DNA from: JAJPHF01 sp035293805
Lineage (GTDB): Bacteria; Chloroflexota; UBA6077; JAJPHF01
Direction: 5' to 3'
DNA: 64,000 nucleotides
Assembly: GCA_035293805.1 (NCBI GenBank)
Contig: DATGMD010000044.1
Coordinates: 62,001-126,000, forward strand
Positions 9,450-16,966 of this stretch are shown piece after piece (within the stretch, counting starts at the first letter, position 1; every line of letters starts with the position of its first letter). The notes beneath the pieces are model-generated. The model searched no databases, was not told the origin of the DNA, and saw nothing but the letters and a program-made list of their open reading frames with translations. The translations under genes were made by a program, and so were the position numbers.

Positions 9450-10028
9450 TTAGTCGCGCGGGAACGACGACCGCACCGCCCAGGTGCTATCCGGGAACGC
9501 CTGCCGCAGCAGGCCCCAGTAGTGCTGGAGCTGCTCCCGGTCGTGGGTCACGTTATAGCCCACGAGCGCCCGCCAGTACACGATCTCGGGCGCGAAGGTG
9601 CCCACCGTGTAGCGCTCGACCGCCCCGCCGAGCACTTCCATCGCCTCCTCGCCGCGCGCCGTGGCGAACAGGCCCTTTGCATAGGCCAGCGTGAGCATCG
9701 GCAGGAAGTCCTCGGCGGGCAGGTAGCCGACCTCGCGGTGGACCTCGCGGCCCCGCCCGTCGCTAATCACGAACGTCGGCGTCCAGAGCGGCACCAGCTC
9801 GCGCGCCTGCGCGGCCTCGGCCGTCTCCGCGAGGTTGAGCTTCACGGGTATGAAGTGGGTGTCCACGAACTGGCTGATCGACGGCTGGGGATACACCACG
9901 GTATCCATCGCTTTGCAGCCGCCTCAGGTCGTGCGCCACAGGTCCACGAGCACGAGCTTCTGCGCCGCGCGCGCCTCCTCGCGCGCCGCGGCTAGGTCGT
10001 GCCGCCAGGCTACCGCTTCCTGGACCAT
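9450..10028 (-). CDS. Thioredoxin-like protein, predicted selenoprotein (U35-G-G-C)
   Basis: A 192-residue thioredoxin-fold protein if the in-frame UGA at 9926-9924 is read as selenocysteine. The frame opens at ATG 10028 with AGAGGAGG at the ideal distance. It reads LVLVDLWRTT, then UGA, then GGCKAMDTVVYPQPSISQF, so UGA takes the first cysteine of the CxxC redox motif and C38 is the partner. The VDLW segment before and the cis-Pro-type LWTPTFVI about 60 residues after fit the family. A hairpin immediately follows the UGA. The protein continues about 90 residues beyond the fold in a helical tail. A nonsense mutation is the alternative, but the frame is otherwise clean and the codon position is exactly that of a catalytic Cys. 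An annotation starting at ATG 9908 would miss the active site. Confidence 0.85.
9880..9923 (-). promoter_or_regulatory. Putative bacterial SECIS element of the thioredoxin-like gene
   Basis: Directly after the UGA, GGCGGCTG (9923-9916) pairs with CAGCCGTC (9887-9880), 8 bp with one G-U. Above an asymmetric bulge, GGATAC (9906-9901) pairs perfectly with GTATCC (9894-9889). The apical loop CGTGGT contains GGU, and begins 23 nt after the UGA, within the spacing known for bacterial SECIS elements bound by SelB. Confidence 0.75.
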
Positions 10029-10034
10029 CACGCG

Positions 10035-10042
10035 CCTCCTCT
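10035..10042 (-). promoter_or_regulatory. Strong Shine-Dalgarno that fixes the start of the UGA-containing thioredoxin-like gene
   Basis: AGAGGAGG lies 6 nt before ATG 10028. It shows that ribosomes initiate upstream of the UGA rather than at the internal ATG 9908, which has no such site. Confidence 0.75.
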
Positions 10043-10077
10043 TCCCGCGCGCCAGGGCGACCCCACGGCCGCCCCGG

Positions 10078-10374
10078 CTAGCCGCGCGGACTATCGGTGG
10101 CGATCTCCCCCGGGTCCACGTTCCATTCGGCGTGCAGCAGCCGCGCCCGCTTCGCGCGCACCCGCACCAGCCGCAGCCACCACAGCCCGTAGATCACGAG
10201 CGCGATCAGCACGACCACCCCCATCACGAGCCAGGGCCAGTTCAGCGCCAGGTTCATGATGAGGTTGCGGCCGGATGGGTACGCTAGCACGACGAACAAC
10301 GTCAGCCCGATCTTGAACGCCACCGTGATGCCGAGCATGAGCCAGGCGGCGAGCTTGTCATCATGGTCTTCCAT
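10078..10374 (-). CDS. Small membrane protein of unknown function
   Basis: A 98-residue protein with two clear membrane helices, about residues 10-33 and 45-68, then a basic stretch (RLVRVRAKRARLL) and an acidic tail. It starts at ATG 10374 behind CCAGGAGGGCGT. It lies 49 nt ahead of the predicted selenoprotein thioredoxin gene on the same strand and after the AhpD-like gene. I do not recognise the family; a membrane partner for the neighbouring redox proteins is possible but unproven. Confidence 0.7.
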   Translation of the reverse strand: MEDHDDKLAAWLMLGITVAFKIGLTLFVVLAYPSGRNLIMNLALNWPWLVMGVVVLIALVIYGLWWLRLVRVRAKRARLLHAEWNVDPGEIATDSPRG

Positions 10375-10634
10375 ACGCCCTCCTGGCCCCGCTCACGCTG
10401 CATCGGCGGCAAGAACCGTACCCCGTCAGCCCGCTGCCGGCTGCCCGCCGGACATGACCGAACACCGCTGGAGCGAACCCGCTTGAGGCGCCGTCAGCCC
10501 CCTGCCGGTCCCCCGCCTGATGCTACCGCGCGCCGAGTGCCGGTGCCAACGAAGCACGCCGCCCTGCTGGCGCGCTCGGCTGTCGTGCCGGAGGGCGTTG
10601 TGCATGCACAGCACCCCTCGGCCCGCACACTCTA

Positions 10635-11201
10635 CTACGTCGCCGCGGAGGCGCCGGATGGGAGCGGGCAATATTGCCCCTGGCTCTCGATGCGGAACGT
10701 CGTGTTAAAGCGGCTGCGGAAGTTCTCCTGCGCGACGATGGCCGCCAGCTCCACGAGCTGGGCCTCGTCGTAGTACTGCTGGAGGCGCGCGAACAGCTCG
10801 TCGGTAACGTTGGGCGGCGTAACCGTCATGGCCTCGGCCAGCTCCAGCGCGACCTTCTCCTCGGGGCTGAACAGGTCGCTGTCGCGGAAGTGGGGAATCG
10901 CCGCGATCTTCTCGTCGGAGGCGCCCTCTCGGCTGCTACCAGCAGCGTTGCTGTCCATTCAGAAGGGGCAGCCGACGAGCTGTGCCGCCCGCACGTTCAT
11001 CAGCTTGCGAAGCTGCTGCGAGATGCGGCCCGCGTTGGTGATGCCCGCGTCGAGCGCGCGGGCGCCCTCCTGAATCGTCGGCGCGTGGCCGTAGATGCCC
11101 GTGCCCGGGTATACGTAGCCGTGCTGCGCCAGGTCCCGCTCCATGAGATTGCGCGTGAACGGCGTGGCTGCCTCGATGTCCACCGGTCGGATGCGTGGCA
11201 T
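10635..11201 (-). CDS. AhpD-like (carboxymuconolactone decarboxylase family) protein, predicted selenoprotein (C78-P-F-U81)
   Basis: A 188-residue AhpD-fold protein if the UGA at 10961-10959 is read as selenocysteine. Upstream of it the sequence is VRAAQLVGCPF and downstream MDSNAAGSSREGASDEKIAAIPHF, which is the family motif GCPFC(I/M)D with the second cysteine encoded by UGA. Family members of this form are alkylhydroperoxidase-like, using the CxxC pair with a proton-relay histidine or glutamate. Both halves are in one frame with no other disruption, and the start at 11201 has GGAGGAGG 4 nt upstream. An ATG directly after the UGA (10958) can mislead callers into naming two genes. The C-terminal half carries ENFRSRFN, typical of the family. 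Confidence 0.86.
10932..10958 (-). promoter_or_regulatory. Putative bacterial SECIS element of the AhpD-like gene
   Basis: Beginning 12 nt after the UGA, GCTGCT (10946-10941) and AGCAGC (10937-10932) form a perfect 6-bp stem closing on the loop GGT. The loop starts 18 nt after the UGA. A GGU apical loop at this spacing resembles the E. coli fdhF element, and the same GGU occurs in the loop of the neighbouring thioredoxin-like gene. Confidence 0.72.
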
Positions 11202-11205
11202 GCTG

Positions 11206-11213
11206 CCTCCTCC
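11206..11213 (-). promoter_or_regulatory. Shine-Dalgarno of the AhpD-like gene
   Basis: GGAGGAGG lies 4 nt before ATG 11201 and decides the start 80 codons ahead of the in-frame UGA. Confidence 0.7.
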
Positions 11214-11260
11214 GTCGCGGTACTGCTCACCGTGGAGGATAGGCCCCACCGGGGCGGGCG

Positions 11261-12229
11261 TCAAGCGCCCCGGCCACCTGGCGGGAGCACGCGCGGCCGC
11301 GCCGCCGGCGGCCGCGCATGACGCCGGCGTGGCCCCGTCGCTCCGGGCCGTGCCGCACCCGTTGTCGCCAGGGCTGCCGCAGCCGGCAGCGGCGCCGCCG
11401 GCGACGCCCCATTCGCGGCCGCGCCGGTGCGCGGCGTGTAGTAGCGCCGGAGCCAGCGGCTCAAGCCGTCCAGCCCGGGGAAGAGCACGCGCTCGGTGAT
11501 GTTGGCCTGGTCCAGCTTATCGCGCACCTCCCACTTCACGTCGGCCGGAATGATCAGGCGCCGGAACAGCCTGGGGTGGTCCGTCAGCCATTCGTGCAGC
11601 GCCGCCGTGGGGCTGGACATGAGCGAGAACAGCGCGTACTGGTTTACGATCCGCTCGTCCAGCGACGGCGGCTCCAGGAACACCACGAACGGCGTGGGGG
11701 CGAGCGCGTCAAGCTCGGGCAGCGAGCCCGCCACGTCGGCCAGCATCTCCGTCGTGAAGGCGTTGGCGCCCTCGCCCGCCAGCGCGTCCTTCAGCCCGTC
11801 GGGCAGCGCCTGGTTGACCGCCACGTAGTCGATGCACCAGATCGTGCTGTCCAGATGGTAGTAGGCCAGGTCGTCGGTGGCGAAGTGCATGGCGACGTAC
11901 GGCGAGTAGGTCCAATCGAGCAGCCGCGTCGGCAGGCCGTGGTGCTGGCCCCGCGCCAGCCAGTTCCATACCGAGTCGCCGGGCACGGCGTCCCGCCCCG
12001 CGTACTTGCGGAAGTTCCGCAGCAGGTACGCCTCCAGGCGGGCCACGTCGCCGCCCAGCCGCGCGAGCCCCGTGGTGAGATCGAACGCGGTGCCCGGCAC
12101 GCCGCGGAACGCCCAGTTGGAGCGGTAGCGGCACAGCGCCGGGTTCCAGGCCCCCTCGTACACCAGGTCCGTCAGCTCGTTCCAGCTCGCGACGCGAATG
12201 TCGTCCACGCCCGTCTCGCCCGTCGCCAT
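11261..12229 (-). CDS. FRG domain-containing protein
   Basis: A 322-residue protein with an FRG domain (residues about 35-240), named for its F/Y-R-G motif, here WAFRGVPG. Also visible are LARGQHHGLPTRLLDWT, typical of the family, and NQYALFSL. FRG proteins are widespread, often near mobile or stress genes, and of unknown biochemical function. The last 60 residues are a low-complexity Ala/Pro/Arg tail that may be disordered or may reflect read-through of a lost stop. ATG 12229 is chosen because upstream codons overlap the divergent fabI promoter region; no strong SD is seen. It lies 59 nt ahead of the AhpD-like gene on the same strand. Confidence 0.75.
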   Translation of the reverse strand: MATGETGVDDIRVASWNELTDLVYEGAWNPALCRYRSNWAFRGVPGTAFDLTTGLARLGGDVARLEAYLLRNFRKYAGRDAVPGDSVWNWLARGQHHGLPTRLLDWTYSPYVAMHFATDDLAYYHLDSTIWCIDYVAVNQALPDGLKDALAGEGANAFTTEMLADVAGSLPELDALAPTPFVVFLEPPSLDERIVNQYALFSLMSSPTAALHEWLTDHPRLFRRLIIPADVKWEVRDKLDQANITERVLFPGLDGLSRWLRRYYTPRTGAAANGASPAAPLPAAAALATTGAARPGATGPRRRHARPPAARPRVLPPGGRGA

Positions 12230-12351
12230 GCCCGCCGTCGTGCGGCGTGGCCCGCCGTGGTGCAGGGGCCATGCCAGCCGCAGCTCACTCGCAGGCGCCA
12301 ACGCGGTACACTGAGAAAGCCGCCGCCACACGCGGCACACGGAGTGCAAGC

Positions 12352-13164
12352 ATGGGCCTGCTCGACGGACGGACGGCGCTGATCTTCGGCGTGGCCAACG
12401 ACCGCAGCCTGGCCTGGGCCATCGCCCAGGCCTTCGCGGCGCAGGGCGCGACGCTCGCCTTCACCTACGCCAGCGACGCCCTAGAGCGCCGCGTGCGGCC
12501 GCTCGCCGAGCGCGTTGGCGCTACGTTCGTCGAGCGCTGCGACGTCCAGGACGACGCCGAGCTAGACGGCGTCGTCCAGCGCTTCGCGGCCTCCCACGAG
12601 CGGCTCGACGTGCTCGTCCACGCCGTCGCCTTTGCCAAGCGCGAGGAGCTGGCCGGCCGCTACCTCGACACCTCGCGCGCCGGTTTCCAGCTCGCGATGG
12701 ACGTCAGCGTCTACTCGCTCGTCGCCCTCGCTCAGCGCGCGGCGCCCCTCATGCGCGGCCCCAACCCGAGCATCCTCACCCTCACCTACGACGGCGCGCG
12801 CCGCACCTACCCGAACTACAACGTCATGGGGGCGGCCAAGGCCGCGCTAGAGGCCAGCGTGCGCTACCTGGCTCGCGATCTGGGGCCGGACGGCATCCGC
12901 GTGAACGCCATCTCGGCCGGCCCCGTGCGCACGCTCGCGTCGTCCGGCATCCGCGACTTCCACTGGATCCTCGACCACATCGCCGAGCGCGCTCCGCTGC
13001 GGCGCAACATCGGTCCCGCCGACGTGGGCGACGCCGCCGTTTACCTCGCGTCCGACCTGGCCCGCAACGTGACGGGCGACGTGCTCTACGTGGATGCCGG
13101 TTACCACATCCTGGGCGCCGAGGTAGCCGCTGCTGACCGCGCCCGGATCGCGGCCGAGGACTAG
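12352..13164 (+). CDS. fabI: Enoyl-[acyl-carrier-protein] reductase FabI
   Basis: A 270-residue short-chain dehydrogenase of the FabI type, which reduces enoyl-ACP with NAD(P)H in the last step of fatty acid elongation. It starts GLLDGRTALIFGVANDRSLAWAIAQ, the FabI-specific cofactor motif. It has the FabI lysine/tyrosine pattern YNVMGAAK (Y-x6-K), followed by NAISAGPVRTLASSGI, also diagnostic. Length is normal. ATG 12352 follows GGAG at 12341-12344. It runs into the next small gene with only a 3-nt gap. Confidence 0.92.
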   Translation: MGLLDGRTALIFGVANDRSLAWAIAQAFAAQGATLAFTYASDALERRVRPLAERVGATFVERCDVQDDAELDGVVQRFAASHERLDVLVHAVAFAKREELAGRYLDTSRAGFQLAMDVSVYSLVALAQRAAPLMRGPNPSILTLTYDGARRTYPNYNVMGAAKAALEASVRYLARDLGPDGIRVNAISAGPVRTLASSGIRDFHWILDHIAERAPLRRNIGPADVGDAAVYLASDLARNVTGDVLYVDAGYHILGAEVAAADRARIAAED

Positions 13165-13167
13165 CCC

Positions 13168-13518
13168 GTGAGCTACCACCACGGCGCCACGAGCGACGAG
13201 TACGAGCTAGCGAACGGCCTCGCCATCCCGCTCAGCGGCAACGAGGGCGACTTCGTCGAGCAGTGGGCGAACGCGATCCTCGGCGCCGTCGTCGTCCGCG
13301 CGCGCGGCAGCGCCACCGACTGGCGCGCGCTCACCCAGCAGGTGCAGCAGGCGCTGGCCGCCGAGATCGCCCACCTCGAGGCGACCGCGCCGATCGAGCT
13401 ACGCGAGGCCCTCCTCGCCTACCTGCTCCGCGCCGCCGTCATCGACACCTTCCAGAGCCTCCTCGACCAGACTTACCCCGACTGGCGTGCCGAGCTACAG
13501 GCCGATCGCGAGCCCTGA
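13168..13518 (+). CDS. Hypothetical protein coupled to fabI
   Basis: A 116-residue soluble, mostly helical protein starting at GTG 13168, 3 nt after the fabI stop. It has no motif I recognise. The composition (WRALTQQVQQALAAEIAHLE) suggests amphipathic helices. The tight spacing argues that it is a real co-translated gene. Confidence 0.6.
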   Translation: MSYHHGATSDEYELANGLAIPLSGNEGDFVEQWANAILGAVVVRARGSATDWRALTQQVQQALAAEIAHLEATAPIELREALLAYLLRAAVIDTFQSLLDQTYPDWRAELQADREP

Positions 13519-13584
13519 TCCCCGCGTCGCCCGCGGCTGCCCGCCCTCGGTGGCCGAGCGTAAATCCGCGCGGTGTCTACGACG

Positions 13585-13755
13585 CTACTTGTGCGCCCGG
13601 CAGCTCTTACCGCGGTACTTGAGGGCGAGCAGCAAGATGACCACGATCGCGATCAGGCTGCCGACCTCGAGCGCGACGAAGACGTCCGAGCCAATAATCC
13701 AGGCGTGAATCAGCAGCAAGCCGGCCGCCACTAGCCAGATGGCGAACGAGCGCAG
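13585..13755 (-). CDS. Possible small two-helix membrane protein
   Basis: The frame encodes about 56 residues with two clear membrane helices (FAIWLVAAGLLLIHAWI and VGSLIAIVVILLLALKY) and a Lys/Cys-rich tail. No ATG, GTG or TTG follows the GGAGGAG near 13783, so the start shown (a CTG) is a guess. The strong hydrophobic pattern is the only evidence. Confidence 0.35.
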   Translation of the reverse strand: MRSFAIWLVAAGLLLIHAWIIGSDVFVALEVGSLIAIVVILLLALKYRGKSCRAHK

Positions 13756-13877
13756 GCTGAGCCCGGCCGAGCGGTAAGCTCTCCTCCCGCACCGTACCCG
13801 GCAAGGCGGGGCGCTGGTCGGTAGGCAGACCGAGAGGACCGCGCGCGGCGGCGAACGCGACTGCCCTGGCCTCGCGC

Positions 13878-15020
13878 TCAAGGCTGGTAGGGGCCGAGGC
13901 GCGCGAGGGCGGCGTCGCGGAAGCGCGCGTCCATCAGCGTGGTCACGTCGACGCCGGGCGGGAGCAGCCCGTGCTCGGCGTACCAGGCCGCCTGGTCGGC
14001 GATGCTGGCGACGTTGATCGTCCCATCGGGATCGATCGTGGACATGCCGATCCGGTCGTACAGCGCGGGATCCTTGACGGTGGTGTTCTCGGTCAGGATG
14101 CGCACCACGTCGGCCTTCCCCTCGCCGTGTCGGAACGCCGTGTTGTAGTCGCGAGCGCCGCGGAGGTACGCGACCATCCAGCGCCGCGCCACGTCCGGCT
14201 GCTCCTCGATGAAGCTGGGCGCGTAGCTGAGCAGCGCCGGCGTCACCCCGGGCAGGTGCATGCCCGTCCCCTGCCACTTGACGGCGACGCCGCGCTCGGC
14301 CGCGAGGGTCGCCAACGGCTCCGTCATGTAGGCCGCCTCGATGTTCCCGTTGCCGAGCGCGGCAACCATGTCCGGGAAGGGCATCTCGACCAGCTCCACG
14401 TCGGCCAGCGTCAGCCCCCCGAGCTGCAACCCGCGCTCCAGCGAGTAGTCGTTCACGCTGCCGCGGCCCGGCACGGCGACCGTGCGGCCGCGCAGGTCGG
14501 GCCAGTCCCGCACCTGGCCGCTGTCTATCAAGTCCTTGCGCACGACGGTCCAGCCCGAGTTGCCGTCGGGCTCGTTGCGGCTGAGCGACGCCACCATCTT
14601 GACGCCGATGCCGCGCTGCGCGGCGTTCACATAGGCTGGGCTAAAGCCGCCGCCCGACGTCTGGATCTGTCCCGTCGCCAGCAGGGGTATGGCGCGCGCG
14701 CCGGTGTCGATGGTCGTGAACTCGGGCGTGATGCCCTCTTCCGCGAAGTAGCCACGCGCCAGCGCGATGTAGATGCCCGACTCGGCCAGGATGCCCAACA
14801 CCGCCGTGCGGACCGTAACGGGCTCCGCCCCCGGCGCGGGCTCCGCCACCGCCGCGGCCGTAGCCCCCGATGCCGGCGCGCTGGCCGCGGCCGCCGTGGG
14901 AGCCGCGCTCTGGCTCTCCCCGGCAGTTGGGGCTGAGGAACCCGTGCCGCCCGCCGCGCAGCCGCCCGCGAGCAGCAGCGCGGCAAGAAGCACAAGACCC
15001 GCGGGCCTGCTTCGTGGCAT
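13878..15020 (-). CDS. NitT/TauT-type ABC transporter substrate-binding lipoprotein (orphan)
   Basis: A 380-residue periplasmic-type binding protein of the SsuA/THI5-NMT1 fold. It has a lipoprotein signal with lipobox LAGGC, then a 50-residue Ala/Ser/Pro linker. Conserved family segments are IYIALARGYFAEEGI near the start of the domain, RKDLIDSGQVRDWPDLRG and FIEEQPDVARRWMVAYLRGARDYN. GGGGAGG precedes ATG 15020. No permease or ATPase is adjacent. It is a clear paralogue of the proteins at 35305-36423 and 57059-58267. Sulfonates, nitrate, pyrimidine precursors and aromatic acids are all ligands in this family; the actual one is unknown. Confidence 0.88.
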   Translation of the reverse strand: MPRSRPAGLVLLAALLLAGGCAAGGTGSSAPTAGESQSAAPTAAAASAPASGATAAAVAEPAPGAEPVTVRTAVLGILAESGIYIALARGYFAEEGITPEFTTIDTGARAIPLLATGQIQTSGGGFSPAYVNAAQRGIGVKMVASLSRNEPDGNSGWTVVRKDLIDSGQVRDWPDLRGRTVAVPGRGSVNDYSLERGLQLGGLTLADVELVEMPFPDMVAALGNGNIEAAYMTEPLATLAAERGVAVKWQGTGMHLPGVTPALLSYAPSFIEEQPDVARRWMVAYLRGARDYNTAFRHGEGKADVVRILTENTTVKDPALYDRIGMSTIDPDGTINVASIADQAAWYAEHGLLPPGVDVTTLMDARFRDAALARLGPYQP

Positions 15021-15099
15021 GATCGCCTCCCCAGTGGCCGCAAGTGCTTAGCAGCCAGTCAGGCAGGGTGGTGAGCCTGGCTGTGCCAAGCCGACACAC

Positions 15100-15429
15100 C
15101 TAGTAGCCGAGGTGTACGACCAGCGCGACGAAACCGGCGGCGAACACCCACAGCGCGACGAAGCCGTGGCCCCGGACGGTCACGTCGATGGCAATGCCGA
15201 GACTGACGACCGCCAGAAACGCCGCGACCGCAGCCGCCGCCCGGAGCGCCCCGGCAACGGGCGAGCGCGCCCGCTTGGGCGTGGTCAGCGGGTCGCAAAC
15301 GTCGCACTCCCAGACCCAGGCCCCCGAGTCGGACACCCGTTCGCCGCAGTGGCGCGTGCAGTACACCTGGCGGCAGGTGTCGCAGCGCGTCGCCGCCTCG
15401 CGGAAGCAGTACGGAAAGCTGCACCGCAT
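15100..15429 (-). CDS. Zinc-finger protein with two C-terminal membrane helices
   Basis: A 109-residue protein. The first 45 residues hold seven cysteines and a histidine in a B-box/AN1-like array (CSFPYC, CDTC, YCTRHC, CDVC). They are followed by two membrane helices (about 60-78 and 87-106). It is probably a membrane-tethered zinc-binding protein with the finger in the cytosol. I do not know its role. It stands alone between the binding-protein gene and coxS on the same strand. Confidence 0.65.
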   Translation of the reverse strand: MRCSFPYCFREAATRCDTCRQVYCTRHCGERVSDSGAWVWECDVCDPLTTPKRARSPVAGALRAAAAVAAFLAVVSLGIAIDVTVRGHGFVALWVFAAGFVALVVHLGY

Positions 15430-15555
15430 ATGGGCCCGCCGTGCCGTCCGCCGAACGATGGCGCCGTCACGGGCCGCGTCGCCCCTGCCGCGCGCTCGTG
15501 CCAGGCGCTACCGCTGGCGCACTGCCCTTCGCGCAACCGCCGCTCGCTCGCCGCG

Positions 15556-16098
15556 CTAGCCGGCTCCGGCCTCTCCGGCCGCGCGCTCGCGATAGACCGC
15601 CGCCGCTTCCAGGATCGACGCCGTGATGGCCGGGTAGGCGCCGCAGCGGCAGAGGTTCGTCATCCAGTGCCCGATCTCGTCGTGCGTCGGCGCGGGGTGC
15701 GCCGCCAGCAGCGCCTTCGCCAGCATCAACTGCCCCGCCGTGCAGTAGCCGCACTGCGCCCCCACGTTGCGCGCGAACGCCTCTTGCAGCGGGTCGAGCC
15801 GGTCGCCCTCGGCCAGCCCCTCGACGGTCGTGACCGCCTTGCCCTGCGCCTCGAACGCCAGGTAGGTACACGAGCTAATCGGCTGGCCGTCCACGAGCAC
15901 CGTGCAGGCGCCGCAGACCTCCGACTCGCACGACCGCTTCGCGCCCGTGAGCCCCGCCCGCTCGCGCAGCAGGTCGAGCAGCACCTCCTCGACGGGCACC
16001 GTGCCGCGCCAGGGCCGACCGTTCAGCGTGAACGTCAAGTCGACCGTCTGCAGCGTCTCCAGCGCCTCGGGCACCGCGGCGTCGCGCGCCTCAAGCAT
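15556..16098 (-). CDS. coxS: Molybdenum hydroxylase small subunit, [2Fe-2S] (CoxS/XdhC-like)
   Basis: A 180-residue iron-sulfur subunit of the xanthine dehydrogenase/CO dehydrogenase family. The plant-type [2Fe-2S] site is KRSCESEVCGACTVLVDG, and the second, four-helix site is CGYCTAGQL plus LCRCGAYPAI. It shuttles electrons from the molybdenum centre to FAD. Its ATG overlaps the end of coxM by 8 nt. The catalytic large subunit is not adjacent; the only candidate here lies at 61126-63381. The substrate could be an aromatic or N-heterocycle as easily as CO. Confidence 0.9.
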   Translation of the reverse strand: MLEARDAAVPEALETLQTVDLTFTLNGRPWRGTVPVEEVLLDLLRERAGLTGAKRSCESEVCGACTVLVDGQPISSCTYLAFEAQGKAVTTVEGLAEGDRLDPLQEAFARNVGAQCGYCTAGQLMLAKALLAAHPAPTHDEIGHWMTNLCRCGAYPAITASILEAAAVYRERAAGEAGAG

Positions 16099-16963
16099 GC
16101 TGGCTCTCCCTATCGCTCCCGGCCGCCTGGGCCAGCGCCCGCCCCAGCAGCACGCCGGCCAGGTACACCTTGTACTCGGCCGAGCCCAGCAGGTCGTCCA
16201 CCGGCTCCAGCCGCTCGGCCAGGTACGGCCGCGCCCCCGCCACCACCTGCTGCGCCTCGGCCAGCGGCAGCCCGCGGAGCCGCGCCTCCAGCTCCTCCAG
16301 CCGCACCGCCTTCGGTCCGACGCAGCCCACCGCCAGCCGCGCTGCGCCGAGCCGCCCGTCGTCCCGCTCCACCGCGGCCGCCACGTTCAGCGTCGGCCGA
16401 TAGAACTGCTCGACCCGCAGGTAGGCGTGCCCCCAACCCGCCGGCAGCGGCGGCACCCGGATCTCCGTCAGCAGCTCGTCGGGCGCGAGCGCCGTCTCGT
16501 AAGTGCCCACCAGGAACTCGGCTAGCGGCAGCTCGCGCGTCGCGGCCCCACCGACGCGCACCGTCGCCTCGTGGACCAGCAGCGCGGTCGCCACGTCGGC
16601 GTGCGGGTCGGCAAAGCACAGGTTCCCGCCGACCGTGCCCTGGTTCCGCACCCGCACGTTGCCCACCTGCGACTCGGCGTAGGCGAACAGCGGCAGCCGC
16701 TCGCGCACCAGCGGGTCGGTCTCCAGCCGGCGGTGGACGACCGTGGCGCCGATGCGCACGGCGCCCTCCTCCCAGGCGACCACGTCCAGCCCGGGGATGC
16801 GCTTCACGTTTACGAGGTAGTCGGCCTCCAGGAGGCCCTGCCGCAGCAGCAGCAACAGCTCGGCGCCACCCGCGTAAACGCGCGCCCGCTCGCCCAGCCG
16901 GCCCAGCTCGGCGCTGGCCTCCGCCACCGTCGCGGGATCGAGCACGCGAAACGGCCTAAGCAC
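16091..16963 (-). CDS. coxM: Molybdenum hydroxylase medium subunit, FAD-binding (CoxM-like)
   Basis: A 290-residue FAD-binding subunit. The flavin motifs are YAGGAELLLLLRQG near residue 30 and RNQGTVGGNLCFADPHAD near residue 105, the T/N-x-G-G-N pattern of the family. The GTG at 16963 lies 3 nt after the coxG stop, and the 3' end overlaps coxS, so the three genes form one tight operon. Confidence 0.9.
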   Translation of the reverse strand: MLRPFRVLDPATVAEASAELGRLGERARVYAGGAELLLLLRQGLLEADYLVNVKRIPGLDVVAWEEGAVRIGATVVHRRLETDPLVRERLPLFAYAESQVGNVRVRNQGTVGGNLCFADPHADVATALLVHEATVRVGGAATRELPLAEFLVGTYETALAPDELLTEIRVPPLPAGWGHAYLRVEQFYRPTLNVAAAVERDDGRLGAARLAVGCVGPKAVRLEELEARLRGLPLAEAQQVVAGARPYLAERLEPVDDLLGSAEYKVYLAGVLLGRALAQAAGSDRESQHA

Positions 16964-16966
16964 CCC

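Noticed and set aside
10635..11264. Two separate short genes at 10635-10958 and 10959-11264
   Set aside because: They share one frame, are separated by a single UGA, and only together give a complete AhpD domain with one SD.
11261..12229. FRG protein as part of a phage-defence island
   Set aside because: No nuclease, methylase, helicase or other defence partner is near; it lies beside fabI and redox genes.
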